Positions 1 to 7,140 of a stretch of 60,551 nucleotides of DNA are shown here, in pieces. Under the pieces are notes generated by a model, which saw only the letters and a list, made by a program, of their open reading frames with translations, did not search any database and had not been told where the DNA came from. Each line of letters opens with the position of its first letter. Position 1 is the first letter of the stretch. Position numbers and translations under genes: made by a program. Source of the DNA: Paenalcaligenes sp021793095 (GTDB lineage Bacteria > Pseudomonadota > Gammaproteobacteria > Burkholderiales > Burkholderiaceae_B); the NCBI GenBank assembly GCA_027317645.1, contig DAHVQS010000008.1, forward strand, positions 1 to 60,551. The letters are read 5' to 3'.

Positions 1-347
1 TTGGATAATACATCGGCGGCACTGGACACCGCGCGCAAAGGCTCATCGGCGGGCAGCTGCAAAGGAAAATCAAAGGCACCTGGCTGCTCATACTGGTGCA
101 CCGCCAACAAACCATCCACAAAAATCCTATAGCCACGTGGGGTAGGTACACGACCCGCTGAGGTATAAGGGCTTTGAATGAGGCCGAGTTCCTCAAGGTC
201 AGCCATAACATTGCGAATGGTTGCCGGGGATAAATCAAACACCCGCGACAAGGTACGCGAACCCACAGGCTGGCCATCGCTAATATAGCGCTCGATCAGT
301 GCCTTGAGTAACTGACTTGAACGTTCATCTAAGAGCATTTTATCCAC
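1..347 (-). CDS. hrcA: Heat-inducible transcription repressor HrcA, N-terminal part (3' end outside window)
   Basis: Reverse-strand reading gives about 115 N-terminal residues of HrcA, the winged-helix repressor of class I heat-shock (groE/dnaK) genes that binds CIRCE elements. Visible family features are ERYISDGQPVGSRTLS near residues 19-34, the helix-turn-helix LSPATIRNVMADLEELGL (about 38-55) and SAGRVPTPRGYRIFVDGLL just after it. The start is GTG at 347 or ATG at 338, three codons apart; I give the longer form because family members commonly begin MD. No CIRCE palindrome is visible in the 348-450 gap to divergent nadK, so autoregulation is not evident here. The C-terminal effector half is cut off by the window edge. 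Confidence 0.93.
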   Translation of the reverse strand, partial: MDKMLLDERSSQLLKALIERYISDGQPVGSRTLSRVFDLSPATIRNVMADLEELGLIQSPYTSAGRVPTPRGYRIFVDGLLAVHQYEQPGAFDFPLQLPADEPLRAVSSAADVLS

Positions 348-450
348 AAATTGGGTCAATGGGGTGACACAGGTTGTTGCACCACAATCTCACTATGAAG
401 TAACTTATATTTTAACCATACACACATCAGATCATAAGGTATTTTGCTTC

Positions 451-1350
451 ATGCATTTTAAAACGGTCGCCTTAGTAGGCCGCTATCAGGATAGCGGCCT
501 AGAAAAGCATCTCCATTCCTTGGCGGAAATGCTACAAAGCGCGGGCTGCACGGTGGTTATCGAAGAAGAAACTGCCCGTTTCATCACATTTCCTGGGTAT
601 CAACAATGCAACTACGCCCAGATGGGCTCCCTGATCGATCTTGCCATCATCGTCGGCGGTGACGGGACCATGCTGGGGGCAGCCCGTGCCTTGGCACACT
701 TTAACGTCCCCCTCATTGGCATCAACCTAGGTAGACTGGGCTTTATCACCGACATTCCCCTCCAAGAGGCCTCTGAGGCACTTAAAAATGTGCTTGCTGG
801 ACATTATGTCAAAGAAGAGCGCACGATGCTCGAGGGCAGAGTGGTCCGTGAGGGGAAAACACTATTTTCCAGCATCGCTCTCAACGATATTGTGATTAAT
901 CGTGCCGGACGCAGTGGGATGATTGAGCTACGGGTCGAGCTCAATGATGTTTTTATGCACCGGCAACGTGCAGACGGTATGATTATTTCCACCCCCACCG
1001 GTTCGACAGCCTATGCCCTCGCCGCCAATGGGCCTATTTTGGACCCTCGCTTGCGGGCCCTTTTGTTGGTGCCCGTCGCACCACAAACCCTGTCAAACCG
1101 ACCCGTGGTGGTCCCCGAAGACAGTCAGCTGACCCTGACCATCACCTCGTTGGGGCGCGGCCCCAAGGGCGCGAGCGTCAATTTTGACATGCAAGCGTGG
1201 TCAGATTGCCAAATCGGTGACCGTGTGGATATCCGTCGTGCCGATAATACTGTATGTTTTGTGCACCCAACAGGGTATGATTTCTTTTCTACCTTGCGTC
1301 AAAAACTGGGCTGGAACCGCATGCTCACACCTGCAGACTACGACGAATAA
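451..1350 (+). CDS. nadK: NAD kinase
   Basis: ATP-dependent phosphorylation of NAD+ to NADP+, a cytosolic housekeeping enzyme. The 299-residue protein has the GGDGTMLG motif (about residues 69-76), the LGRLGF segment, a LND motif and TPTGSTAYALAANGP, all diagnostic of the family. The frame is open upstream to 364, but ATG 451 (MHFKTVALVGRYQDSG) matches the usual family N-terminus and length, so I chose it; no strong ribosome-binding site distinguishes it. It sits 6 bp upstream of recN, so the two are very likely co-transcribed, and is divergent from hrcA, the common betaproteobacterial arrangement. Confidence 0.96.
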   Translation: MHFKTVALVGRYQDSGLEKHLHSLAEMLQSAGCTVVIEEETARFITFPGYQQCNYAQMGSLIDLAIIVGGDGTMLGAARALAHFNVPLIGINLGRLGFITDIPLQEASEALKNVLAGHYVKEERTMLEGRVVREGKTLFSSIALNDIVINRAGRSGMIELRVELNDVFMHRQRADGMIISTPTGSTAYALAANGPILDPRLRALLLVPVAPQTLSNRPVVVPEDSQLTLTITSLGRGPKGASVNFDMQAWSDCQIGDRVDIRRADNTVCFVHPTGYDFFSTLRQKLGWNRMLTPADYDE

Positions 1351-1356
1351 CTTATT

Positions 1357-3018
1357 ATGCTACAGCTTTTGCATATCCGTAATTTTGTAATTGTCGACGA
1401 AGCACATATCAGCTTCCAAGAGGGGTTTAGTGTCTTTTCCGGCGAGACCGGTGCAGGCAAATCTATACTCATCGATGCCTTGTCCTTGGCACTGGGCGCA
1501 CGCGCTGAACAAGGATTTATCCGCCAAGGGGCCGAGCGCGCCGAAATCACTGCGACCTTTAGCCTCACCCCTGCAGTGCAGGCGTGGTTAGATGAGCACG
1601 ATCTTGATGTTGAGGATGAGTTAATCCTCAGACGCACCATCGGCCATCACAACCGCAGCCGTGCGTTTATCAACGGGACGCCCACACCGCTCAATCAACT
1701 ACGTGCACTTACCTCATTGTTAGTCGATATTCACGGACAGCATGCGCATCAAAACCTGCTCAATGCGCAGACGCATGCACAAATCCTCGATGAACAAGGA
1801 CAACACCAAGAGCTGGCTGCTCAAACGCGACGGGCCTGGCAGCACTGGCAACAACATCGGCAGCGCCTGAAACAGGCTCAAACCGAACAAAGCCGTGCCC
1901 ACGAACAACTCGAGCAGCTGCAATGGCAAATCGAGCAGTTAGAGTCACTGAGCTTGGCCGACAATGAGTGGGCCCAGCTCACCCAAGAGCAGCAACGCCT
2001 GGCCCATGCCCACACGCTGCTAGACCAGTTATCTTTAGCCCTCAATTTACTCGAGGGTGATCGCAGTGCCGATGGTCTGGGCCCCAGTGCCCAGAGTTCT
2101 TTATTTCAGGCAGAACAACATGTCCAAGAGGTATTACCCCATGACGACAGGCTCCAAAATGTCAGTCAAAGCCTCACTTCAGCACACATTGCTTGCACAG
2201 AAGCCATTTCCGATCTCAACAGTTACATCAGCAATATAGAGATCGACCCCGCTCGGCTCGAAGAGGTCGATGCGCGCATGGCCCAGGCCTTTGACCTCTC
2301 GAGGCGCTTTAATTGCACCCCTGATGAGCTACCCGCCAAATATCAATCCTTATGCGATGAACGTGAGCAGCTAGAACAAAATTTGGATATAGAGGCCTTA
2401 GAGAAAAAATGCCAAGCCGCTGAACAGGCCTTTAACCAACAGGCAGAGCAACTCAGCCGCGCACGCCAACAAACGGCGACCTGGCTAGCTGAACAGGTCA
2501 CGCAGAGCATGCAAGAGCTGGCCATGGAGGGCGGTCGCTTTGAGGTACAGCTGACCCCCTGCTCACCCTATGCGGGTGGGCTCGAGCAGGTCGAGTTTTT
2601 AGTCGCCGGTCATGCAGGCAGCCCACCAGCCCCAATGGCCAAAGTGGCCTCTGGGGGTGAGTTGGCCCGTATTTCTTTGGCGCTGTCTGTGATTGCGAGT
2701 CGCGCCACGCGGGTACCCACACTCATTTTTGATGAAGTGGATACTGGGATTGGCGGAGCCGTGGCCGAGGTGGTGGGTCGACTCCTCGCCCAACTCGGCG
2801 AGCGTCATCAGGTACTCTGCGTGACCCACTTAGCGCAGGTCGCCGCCCGTGCGGGACATCATTTTGAGGTCAGCAAAAAAACCCAAGATGATCACACCAT
2901 TTCTACCATCACGGCCCTGGATGAACCACAACGCATTGATGAGCTGGCACGCATGCTTGGCGGTATTGAAATCACCCCCACCACGCGTGAGCACGCACGT
3001 GAAATGCTGGGCCGCTAA
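1357..3018 (+). CDS. recN: DNA repair protein RecN
   Basis: SMC-like ATPase acting in double-strand break repair and recombination. The 553-residue protein has Walker A GETGAGKS at about 29-36, a long Gln/Glu/Leu-rich coiled-coil middle (about 155-380), the ABC signature VASGGELARISLAL near 430 and Walker B LIFDEVDTGIGG near 455, which is the full RecN layout and normal length. It begins 6 bp after nadK and is probably translated from the same message. I see no LexA-type operator immediately upstream; any SOS control would have to act from the nadK promoter. The gene faces fur tail to tail across about 155 bp. Confidence 0.97.
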   Translation: MLQLLHIRNFVIVDEAHISFQEGFSVFSGETGAGKSILIDALSLALGARAEQGFIRQGAERAEITATFSLTPAVQAWLDEHDLDVEDELILRRTIGHHNRSRAFINGTPTPLNQLRALTSLLVDIHGQHAHQNLLNAQTHAQILDEQGQHQELAAQTRRAWQHWQQHRQRLKQAQTEQSRAHEQLEQLQWQIEQLESLSLADNEWAQLTQEQQRLAHAHTLLDQLSLALNLLEGDRSADGLGPSAQSSLFQAEQHVQEVLPHDDRLQNVSQSLTSAHIACTEAISDLNSYISNIEIDPARLEEVDARMAQAFDLSRRFNCTPDELPAKYQSLCDEREQLEQNLDIEALEKKCQAAEQAFNQQAEQLSRARQQTATWLAEQVTQSMQELAMEGGRFEVQLTPCSPYAGGLEQVEFLVAGHAGSPPAPMAKVASGGELARISLALSVIASRATRVPTLIFDEVDTGIGGAVAEVVGRLLAQLGERHQVLCVTHLAQVAARAGHHFEVSKKTQDDHTISTITALDEPQRIDELARMLGGIEITPTTREHAREMLGR

Positions 3019-3099
3019 ACGGAGCTCAGTGCATGCAGTGCGCACAGCTGCCATCAGTTTTAAACAGCTGCTGACGCCTTGGGCTGCCTCGGGGGTTAT

Positions 3100-3135
3100 A
3101 AAAAACAACAGGCAGGTCACTCATAGTGCCTGCCT
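3100..3135 (-). terminator. Intrinsic terminator of fur
   Basis: Read on the minus strand, an 11-pair interrupted stem (AGGCAGG and CACT arms, 3110-3135) is followed by TGTTG and then six T (3105-3100). It lies 40 bp past the fur stop. On the plus strand the same hairpin has no T-run, so it serves fur rather than recN. Confidence 0.75.
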
Positions 3136-3174
3136 GCGATAACGATTAAAGACGATAAATGGCATCGACTGGGG

Positions 3175-3615
3175 CTAATCTTGTTGTTTTTCCTCTTGGC
3201 AATCTTTGCAGGTACCGTAAAGCACGAGGGTGTGGCTCTCTAATTCAAAACCCAGGTTTTCTGCTATTTTGTATTGCCGCTTTTCTATTTCGGGATCAGA
3301 AAACTCGACCACCCGAGCACAGTGGGTGCAAATAAAGTGGTCATGTTGATCACCGTCATTGAGCTCAAAAACAGCCTTGCCCCCATCAAACTGGCTGCGT
3401 GTCAAAATGCCAGCCTGCTCAAATTGGGTCAGCACTCTGTAGACGGTGGCCAATCCGATGTCGACATCCTCTGCGATTAACAATCGGTACACATCTTCGG
3501 CGCTGAGATGACGGTATTCTGCATTGTCATCATAACGGCGAAAGATATCGAGAATTTTCAGGCGAGGAAAAGTCGCCTTAAGCCCCATGTTCTTAAGTTT
3601 GTTTTGATCTTTCAT
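3175..3615 (-). CDS. fur: Ferric uptake regulator Fur
   Basis: Iron-sensing repressor of 146 residues. The N-terminal winged helix includes GLKATFPRLKILDIF and the recognition region LATVYRVLTQFEQAGIL (about 59-75). The metal-binding dimerisation half has GDQHDHFICTHCARVVEF, with the HxHxxCxxC arrangement typical of Fur/Zur, and a second pair CKDC near the end. FEQAG with VFEL and HDHFICTHC favours Fur over Zur. The start ATG 3615 gives a ten-residue N-terminus before GLKATFPR, normal for proteobacterial Fur. The gene is monocistronic, ended by a hairpin at 3110-3135 and divergent from bamE. Confidence 0.95.
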   Translation of the reverse strand: MKDQNKLKNMGLKATFPRLKILDIFRRYDDNAEYRHLSAEDVYRLLIAEDVDIGLATVYRVLTQFEQAGILTRSQFDGGKAVFELNDGDQHDHFICTHCARVVEFSDPEIEKRQYKIAENLGFELESHTLVLYGTCKDCQEEKQQD

Positions 3616-3967
3616 AACCTTTGTGAATGTAACGCGTGATTGGGGTAAGGCTCGTCGCCCAGCCCGTCACAGAACAACAGGCGGATTCCGAGAGATCCTA
3701 GGTATTTAAAACCTAAAACATATATGGTAACAGGCTTGGGCAGGCATTTTAAAGTAGGACAATCTATCGTCGAACCAGTACAGTACTGCGTTTGTATTTA
3801 TTTTATGTGCCCTTTAGCCAACCATGCTTGACATTATTGCATACTTATTTCGACCCATCTATAGAAATCAGTAGGTAATTGCCCAGGATAAAAGCCTCCC
3901 CTCATGACGGCAAGGGCGGATTCTTATATGATAGGGGTTTTATTCGATTAATCAGCAGGGCTTTCTC
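3616..3967. other. 352-bp divergent intergenic region fur / bamE
   Basis: Non-coding on both strands as far as I can see. It holds an imperfect palindrome AGGTATTTAAAACCT at 3702-3716, a clean inverted repeat CAGTAC-A-GTACTG at 3776-3788, a consensus TTGACA at 3828-3833 without a well-placed -10, and a good -10 hexamer TATGAT at 3927-3932 that would start transcription about 30 bp before bamE. On the minus strand TTACCA / TAAATA (16-bp gap, about 3705-3733) is a weak candidate for the fur promoter. No sequence matching a Fur box is obvious. Confidence 0.4.
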
Positions 3968-4753
3968 ATGAACATCAGAAATGTTGTGGGCTTGGCATGC
4001 CCGACCGGTATGCGCAAGGCCATCGCGATAGGTGCCATCGCTGTTTCGCTGACTGCCTGCGGAGGCGGCAAGTGGGGCTTCCCCTATCGCATTGACGTGC
4101 AACAAGGAAACTGGATCACCGCATCACAGGTCGAGCAGCTCGAGGCAGGGATGACGCGTGAGCAAGTGCGCTTTGTGCTCGGCACTCCGACGCTACAAGA
4201 CATTTTTTATAGCGATCGCTGGGAGTATCCTTACTACTTTAAGCCTGGCTATGGTGACGAAGAGCTCCGCACCTTTACCGTATGGTTTGAGGGTGATCAG
4301 CTCGTCCGTTGGGACGGTAGTGATCAGCCTGATCGGCAGCCCTTTGAGCGTGCCGATAGCGGTGCCCCGTCGCTCGATCCCAGCCCAAGAGACGAGCGCT
4401 CTGGGATCCCCATGGGCAATGATGAAATTTTACAAAGCCCTGAGCCTGATCCATCTGCCGAGCCCATGCCTGTACCGGGGCCCGGGGGGCCACAGCCAGA
4501 TCCGCAAACCAGCCCCCAGCCTGATACCGGCCCTGCGCCACAAGACCCCGGGACACCGCCTCCCCCCGATACCGAGTCGGGCCCTGCTGATGCAGGGAGT
4601 CCTGCACCTAGTGATACCCCCGCGCCAAGCACGCCACCACCCAGTGCGCCGCCCGCACCTGCGGGCCCTGAAAGCGCACCCCCACCGGCTGATCCCATGC
4701 CCGGGGGCGCACCCGGCCCCATGCCTGGTGCAGGTGCTGGCCCCATGCCCTGA
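3968..4753 (+). CDS. bamE: Outer membrane assembly lipoprotein BamE (SmpA/OmlA family) with long Pro-rich tail
   Basis: Lipoprotein partner of the BamA outer-membrane insertion complex. A signal peptide ends in the lipobox LTAC with the lipidated Cys at residue 31 when ATG 3968 is used; ATG 4010 (MRKAIAIGAIAVSLTAC) would give a more compact signal peptide and cannot be excluded, though neither has a strong ribosome site. The BamE fold follows (about 45-118): ITASQVEQLEAGMTREQVRFVLGTP and DRWEYPYYF are the family signatures. From about residue 125 to 261 there is a low-complexity Pro/Gly/Ala/Asp/Ser tail ending in GPMPGAGAGPMP, making the protein roughly twice the usual BamE length. It sits directly next to fur and before dapB, a typical neighbourhood. 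Confidence 0.92.
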   Translation: MNIRNVVGLACPTGMRKAIAIGAIAVSLTACGGGKWGFPYRIDVQQGNWITASQVEQLEAGMTREQVRFVLGTPTLQDIFYSDRWEYPYYFKPGYGDEELRTFTVWFEGDQLVRWDGSDQPDRQPFERADSGAPSLDPSPRDERSGIPMGNDEILQSPEPDPSAEPMPVPGPGGPQPDPQTSPQPDTGPAPQDPGTPPPPDTESGPADAGSPAPSDTPAPSTPPPSAPPAPAGPESAPPPADPMPGGAPGPMPGAGAGPMP

Positions 4754-4790
4754 TGATTTTTTACTCTTAACTGCGAGGATGAATTAACAC

Positions 4791-5582
4791 ATGAAAGTAG
4801 CGATTACAGGCGCCAATGGCCGCATGGGCAAAATGCTCATCGAGGCCGTACTCCAAAGCCAAGACATGCAGCTGTGCGCGGCCTTGGTTCGACCAGGTGA
4901 TGCTGCAGTTGGTACCGACGCCGGTGCCTTCCTTGGGCAGCAGACCGGCATTTTACTGACGGATGACTTAGCCGCGCTCAAAGAGGCTGACTGCCTCATC
5001 GATTTCACCTTACCCGAGGGCACCATGCGACACCTGGCTGCCTGTCAAGAGTACGGCACCCAGTGCATTATCGGCACCACCGGTTTTTCCACCGAAGAGC
5101 GCGCCGCGATTGCACGCGCGGCCGAGGACATTGCCATCGTCTTTGCCCCCAATATGAGCATCGGTGTCAATATCACTTTAAAACTGGTAGAAATCGCTGC
5201 GCAACTCATGCAAGAGGGGTTTGATGCCGAGGTTTTCGAGGCCCACCACCGCAACAAGGTTGACGCCCCCTCGGGCACTGCGTTGGCCATGGGTGAGGCC
5301 ATCGCCCGCGCATGGGGCCAAGAGCTTGATGAGATTGCAGATTGGGCCCGCCATGGGGTGACTGGCGCACGTCAAGATGGCCGCATTGGTTTTTCTGTGG
5401 TTCGTGGCGGCGATATTGTGGGCGATCACACTGCCTATTTTTGCGGCCCCGGCGAGCGCATTGAAATCACACACCGCTCTAACAGCCGTGCCACCTTTGC
5501 CCAAGGCAGCTTGCGTGCTGCCCGCTTTTTAGCGGATAAAAAAACGGGGCTCTACACCATGCACGATGTGTTAGGTCTTTAG
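4791..5582 (+). CDS. dapB: 4-hydroxy-tetrahydrodipicolinate reductase
   Basis: NAD(P)H-dependent reductase of the lysine / meso-diaminopimelate pathway, feeding both protein synthesis and peptidoglycan. The 263-residue protein has the nucleotide-binding GANGRMG (7-13), IGTTGFS, the catalytic-loop EAHHRNKVDAPSGTA (about 151-165) and the C-terminal GERIEITHRSNSR, all canonical. CGAGGA about 14 bp upstream of ATG 4791 is a possible ribosome site. It follows bamE by 37 bp and converges with murB, which is also a peptidoglycan precursor gene. Confidence 0.97.
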   Translation: MKVAITGANGRMGKMLIEAVLQSQDMQLCAALVRPGDAAVGTDAGAFLGQQTGILLTDDLAALKEADCLIDFTLPEGTMRHLAACQEYGTQCIIGTTGFSTEERAAIARAAEDIAIVFAPNMSIGVNITLKLVEIAAQLMQEGFDAEVFEAHHRNKVDAPSGTALAMGEAIARAWGQELDEIADWARHGVTGARQDGRIGFSVVRGGDIVGDHTAYFCGPGERIEITHRSNSRATFAQGSLRAARFLADKKTGLYTMHDVLGL

Positions 5583-5625
5583 GCGTCTACTCTATTTCGC
5601 TCAATAGTGACGCGCTAAAAACCCA

Positions 5626-6639
5626 CTAAATAACCACCGGCTCTTGCTCTAATTGCAGGCCAAAAAGGGCCTGCATATCTGTTTGTATTTGAGTCACCAA
5701 GCGGTCAACATCAACCTTGGCCGCTTGGCCCTTTTGGTGGTTCACCAGCACTAGCGCTTGGTTTTTGTGCATGCCCACTGGGCCCACGCAACGCCCTTTC
5801 CAACCCGCCTGATCGAGCAACCAGCCTGCCGCCAGCTTGAGCGTATCGGGCCCATGGGGGAACGCCCGCAACTCAGGCCACTGAGCACGGATCTGCGCTG
5901 CCTGCTGTGCGGATACGATTGGATTTTTAAAAAAGCTGCCGGCATTAGGTAACAACGCGGGATCGGGCAGCTTTTCCTGGCGAATGCGGCATACAGCCTG
6001 AAAAATAGCAGCGGGCGTGATCTCAGCACCTAACTCAGGGGCCTGTTGTAAATCAGGATAATCCAACACGGCTTGCCACCGTTTGGGAAAGGCAAACCGC
6101 ACCTTGAGGATCAACCAACGGCCGCGTTTTTGTTTAAAAATGCTGTCTCTATAGGCAAAGGCACACTTTGCTTTTGGTAATCGTACGATCTCACCAGTCT
6201 GCCAGTCTAACGTCTCTACCCAGACCACAAAGCGCTCTACCTCAACCCCGTAAGCACCTATATTTTGCATCGGTGCGGCCCCTACCGTCCCCGGAATCAG
6301 AGCCAAATTTTCCAGCCCATACCAACCCTGCTGTAAGCAGTGTTGTACAAAATCATGCCAGCACTCACCTGCCTCGACCTCCACATAATGAGCCTGCGCA
6401 TCTTCTTTGACCAACTGGATGCCGCGCGTACGGATGGCGACCACTAAGCCATCGACGTGTGGATGAAAAACAATATTGCTGCCACCTGCCAGTACATGCA
6501 CCTGCTCGTACTCAGCCGCGGTGCGTAACAACGCGGGCAGCTGAGTGCGGTCGTCCAACCAAGCCAGCGCCTGTGCACGCGCATTCAGACCTAAGGTATG
6601 TAAAGGCTGTAAATCTACATCGGGGGTTATTTTTATCAT
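5626..6639 (-). CDS. murB: UDP-N-acetylenolpyruvoylglucosamine reductase
   Basis: FAD- and NADPH-dependent second step of UDP-MurNAc synthesis in the cytosol. The 337-residue protein begins with the LHTLGL segment, then FAD-binding LAGGSNIVF (about 51-59), IPGTVGAAPMQNIGAYG with the family Gly-rich loop, YRDSIFK, and NAGSFFKNP containing the catalytic Ser of type I MurB. Length and motifs fit type I (E. coli-like) enzymes. Monocistronic; its start faces the tRNA-Gly promoter region across about 290 bp. Confidence 0.96.
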   Translation of the reverse strand: MIKITPDVDLQPLHTLGLNARAQALAWLDDRTQLPALLRTAAEYEQVHVLAGGSNIVFHPHVDGLVVAIRTRGIQLVKEDAQAHYVEVEAGECWHDFVQHCLQQGWYGLENLALIPGTVGAAPMQNIGAYGVEVERFVVWVETLDWQTGEIVRLPKAKCAFAYRDSIFKQKRGRWLILKVRFAFPKRWQAVLDYPDLQQAPELGAEITPAAIFQAVCRIRQEKLPDPALLPNAGSFFKNPIVSAQQAAQIRAQWPELRAFPHGPDTLKLAAGWLLDQAGWKGRCVGPVGMHKNQALVLVNHQKGQAAKVDVDRLVTQIQTDMQALFGLQLEQEPVVI

Positions 6640-6763
6640 CCCATTGTTCTCTTTAAATCTTTGTAGGCATACGATAACAAGAGCCGAGGCTGCCGAGTAG
6701 ACACCCGAGACGCCAACCGCCTACAAAAAACCACAATCACGGGCTAAAACGCGTAGGCCACTC

Positions 6764-6792
6764 TTGACAGCTTTTTAAATTAGCTATATAGT
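6764..6792 (+). promoter_or_regulatory. Sigma-70 promoter, upstream one of two before tRNA-Gly
   Basis: Perfect -35 TTGACA (6764-6769), 17-bp spacer, -10 TATAGT (6787-6792); TATATA at 6785 is an alternative. It would start transcription about 130 bp upstream of the tRNA, and nothing coding is visible between, so it may be a second tRNA promoter or drive a short untranslated RNA. Confidence 0.6.
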
Positions 6793-6866
6793 TTATTCTT
6801 TATTTCGCAGGTGGTCAGTGACCCCGCCCTTGTGGTTAATATGACAGCAATGGCGTTGAATAGCAC

Positions 6867-6896
6867 TTGACAATAAATTTATTTACCTGCTATTAT
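6867..6896 (+). promoter_or_regulatory. Sigma-70 promoter of tRNA-Gly
   Basis: Perfect -35 TTGACA (6867-6872), 18-bp spacer, -10 TATTAT (6891-6896), 34 bp before the first tRNA base. The predicted start point falls at about 6903-6905, right at the edge of the 16-bp palindrome at 6906-6921. Confidence 0.7.
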
Positions 6897-6905
6897 TATT
6901 GTTTG

Positions 6906-6921
6906 AAACCGATATCGGTTT
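6906..6921. promoter_or_regulatory. Perfect 16-bp palindrome in the tRNA-Gly leader
   Basis: AAACCGATATCGGTTT is a perfect palindrome placed between the -10 of the proximal promoter and the mature tRNA 5' end. It could be an operator for a dimeric repressor. As RNA it would be a 6-bp hairpin with AUAU loop followed by a U-rich stretch, only 9 nt before the RNase P cut site. Confidence 0.5.
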
Positions 6922-6930
6922 TATCAATAT

Positions 6931-7006
6931 GCGGGAATAGCTCAGTTGGTAGAGCGCAACCTTGCCAAGGTTGAGGTCGCGAGTTCGAGCCTCGTTTCCC
7001 GCTCCA
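6931..7006 (+). tRNA. tRNA-Gly (GCC)
   Basis: 76-nt cloverleaf. Acceptor stem GCGGGAA (6931-6937) pairs with TTCCCGC (6996-7002), discriminator T, CCA encoded at 7004-7006. The anticodon arm CAACC-TTGCCAA-GGTTG shows anticodon GCC, and the T arm is GCGAG-TTCGAGC-CTCGT (6979-6995). It stands alone between a strong promoter and an intrinsic terminator. Confidence 0.97.
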
Positions 7007-7014
7007 AATTCCAG

Positions 7015-7042
7015 AGCCCCTGACTACGGTCAGGGGCTTTTT
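7015..7042 (+). terminator. Intrinsic terminator after tRNA-Gly
   Basis: Ten-pair stem AGCCCCTGAC (7015-7024) with GTCAGGGGCT (7029-7038), loop TACG, then a T-run to 7042. It closes the tRNA-Gly unit 9 nt after CCA. Confidence 0.9.
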
Positions 7043-7044
7043 CG

Positions 7045-7073
7045 TTGTCATCCCGAGCATCTTTGGCTAGCAT
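7045..7073 (+). promoter_or_regulatory. Promoter of ggt
   Basis: TTGTCA (7045-7050), 17-bp spacer, TAGCAT (7068-7073). It begins immediately after the tRNA-Gly terminator, about 68 bp before the ggt start codon, so the two units abut with almost no spare DNA. Confidence 0.55.
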
Positions 7074-7077
7074 AAAA

Positions 7078-7121
7078 AGCAAGCATCAAACCTTTCTCCC
7101 TTAGGCCTTTGCCTACTTGCT
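7078..7121 (+). promoter_or_regulatory. Foldable 5' leader of ggt
   Basis: AGCAAG (7078-7083) can pair with CTTGCT (7116-7121). Inside it TAGGC-CTTT-GCCTA (7102-7115) forms a second hairpin that stacks directly on the outer stem. The ribosome site AGGA (7127-7130) lies just downstream. Confidence 0.4.
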
Positions 7122-7140
7122 CACATAGGATGACTCTGCC

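Noticed and set aside
348..450. CIRCE element in front of hrcA
   Set aside because: No TTAGCACTC-N9-GAGTGCTAA-like sequence in the gap.
1300..1360. SOS box before recN, ruv genes or uvrA
   Set aside because: No CTGT-N8-ACAG match in the short upstream regions inspected (also near 28769, 31170, 46200).
3828..3860. TTGACA as the bamE promoter -35
   Set aside because: No acceptable -10 lies 15-19 bp downstream (the base stretch there reads CGACCC); TATAGA is 26 bp away.
4324..4746. 140-aa Gly/Ser-rich frame antisense to bamE
   Set aside because: It is the mirror of the Pro/Ala-rich tail of bamE; no ribosome site, no promoter, low complexity.
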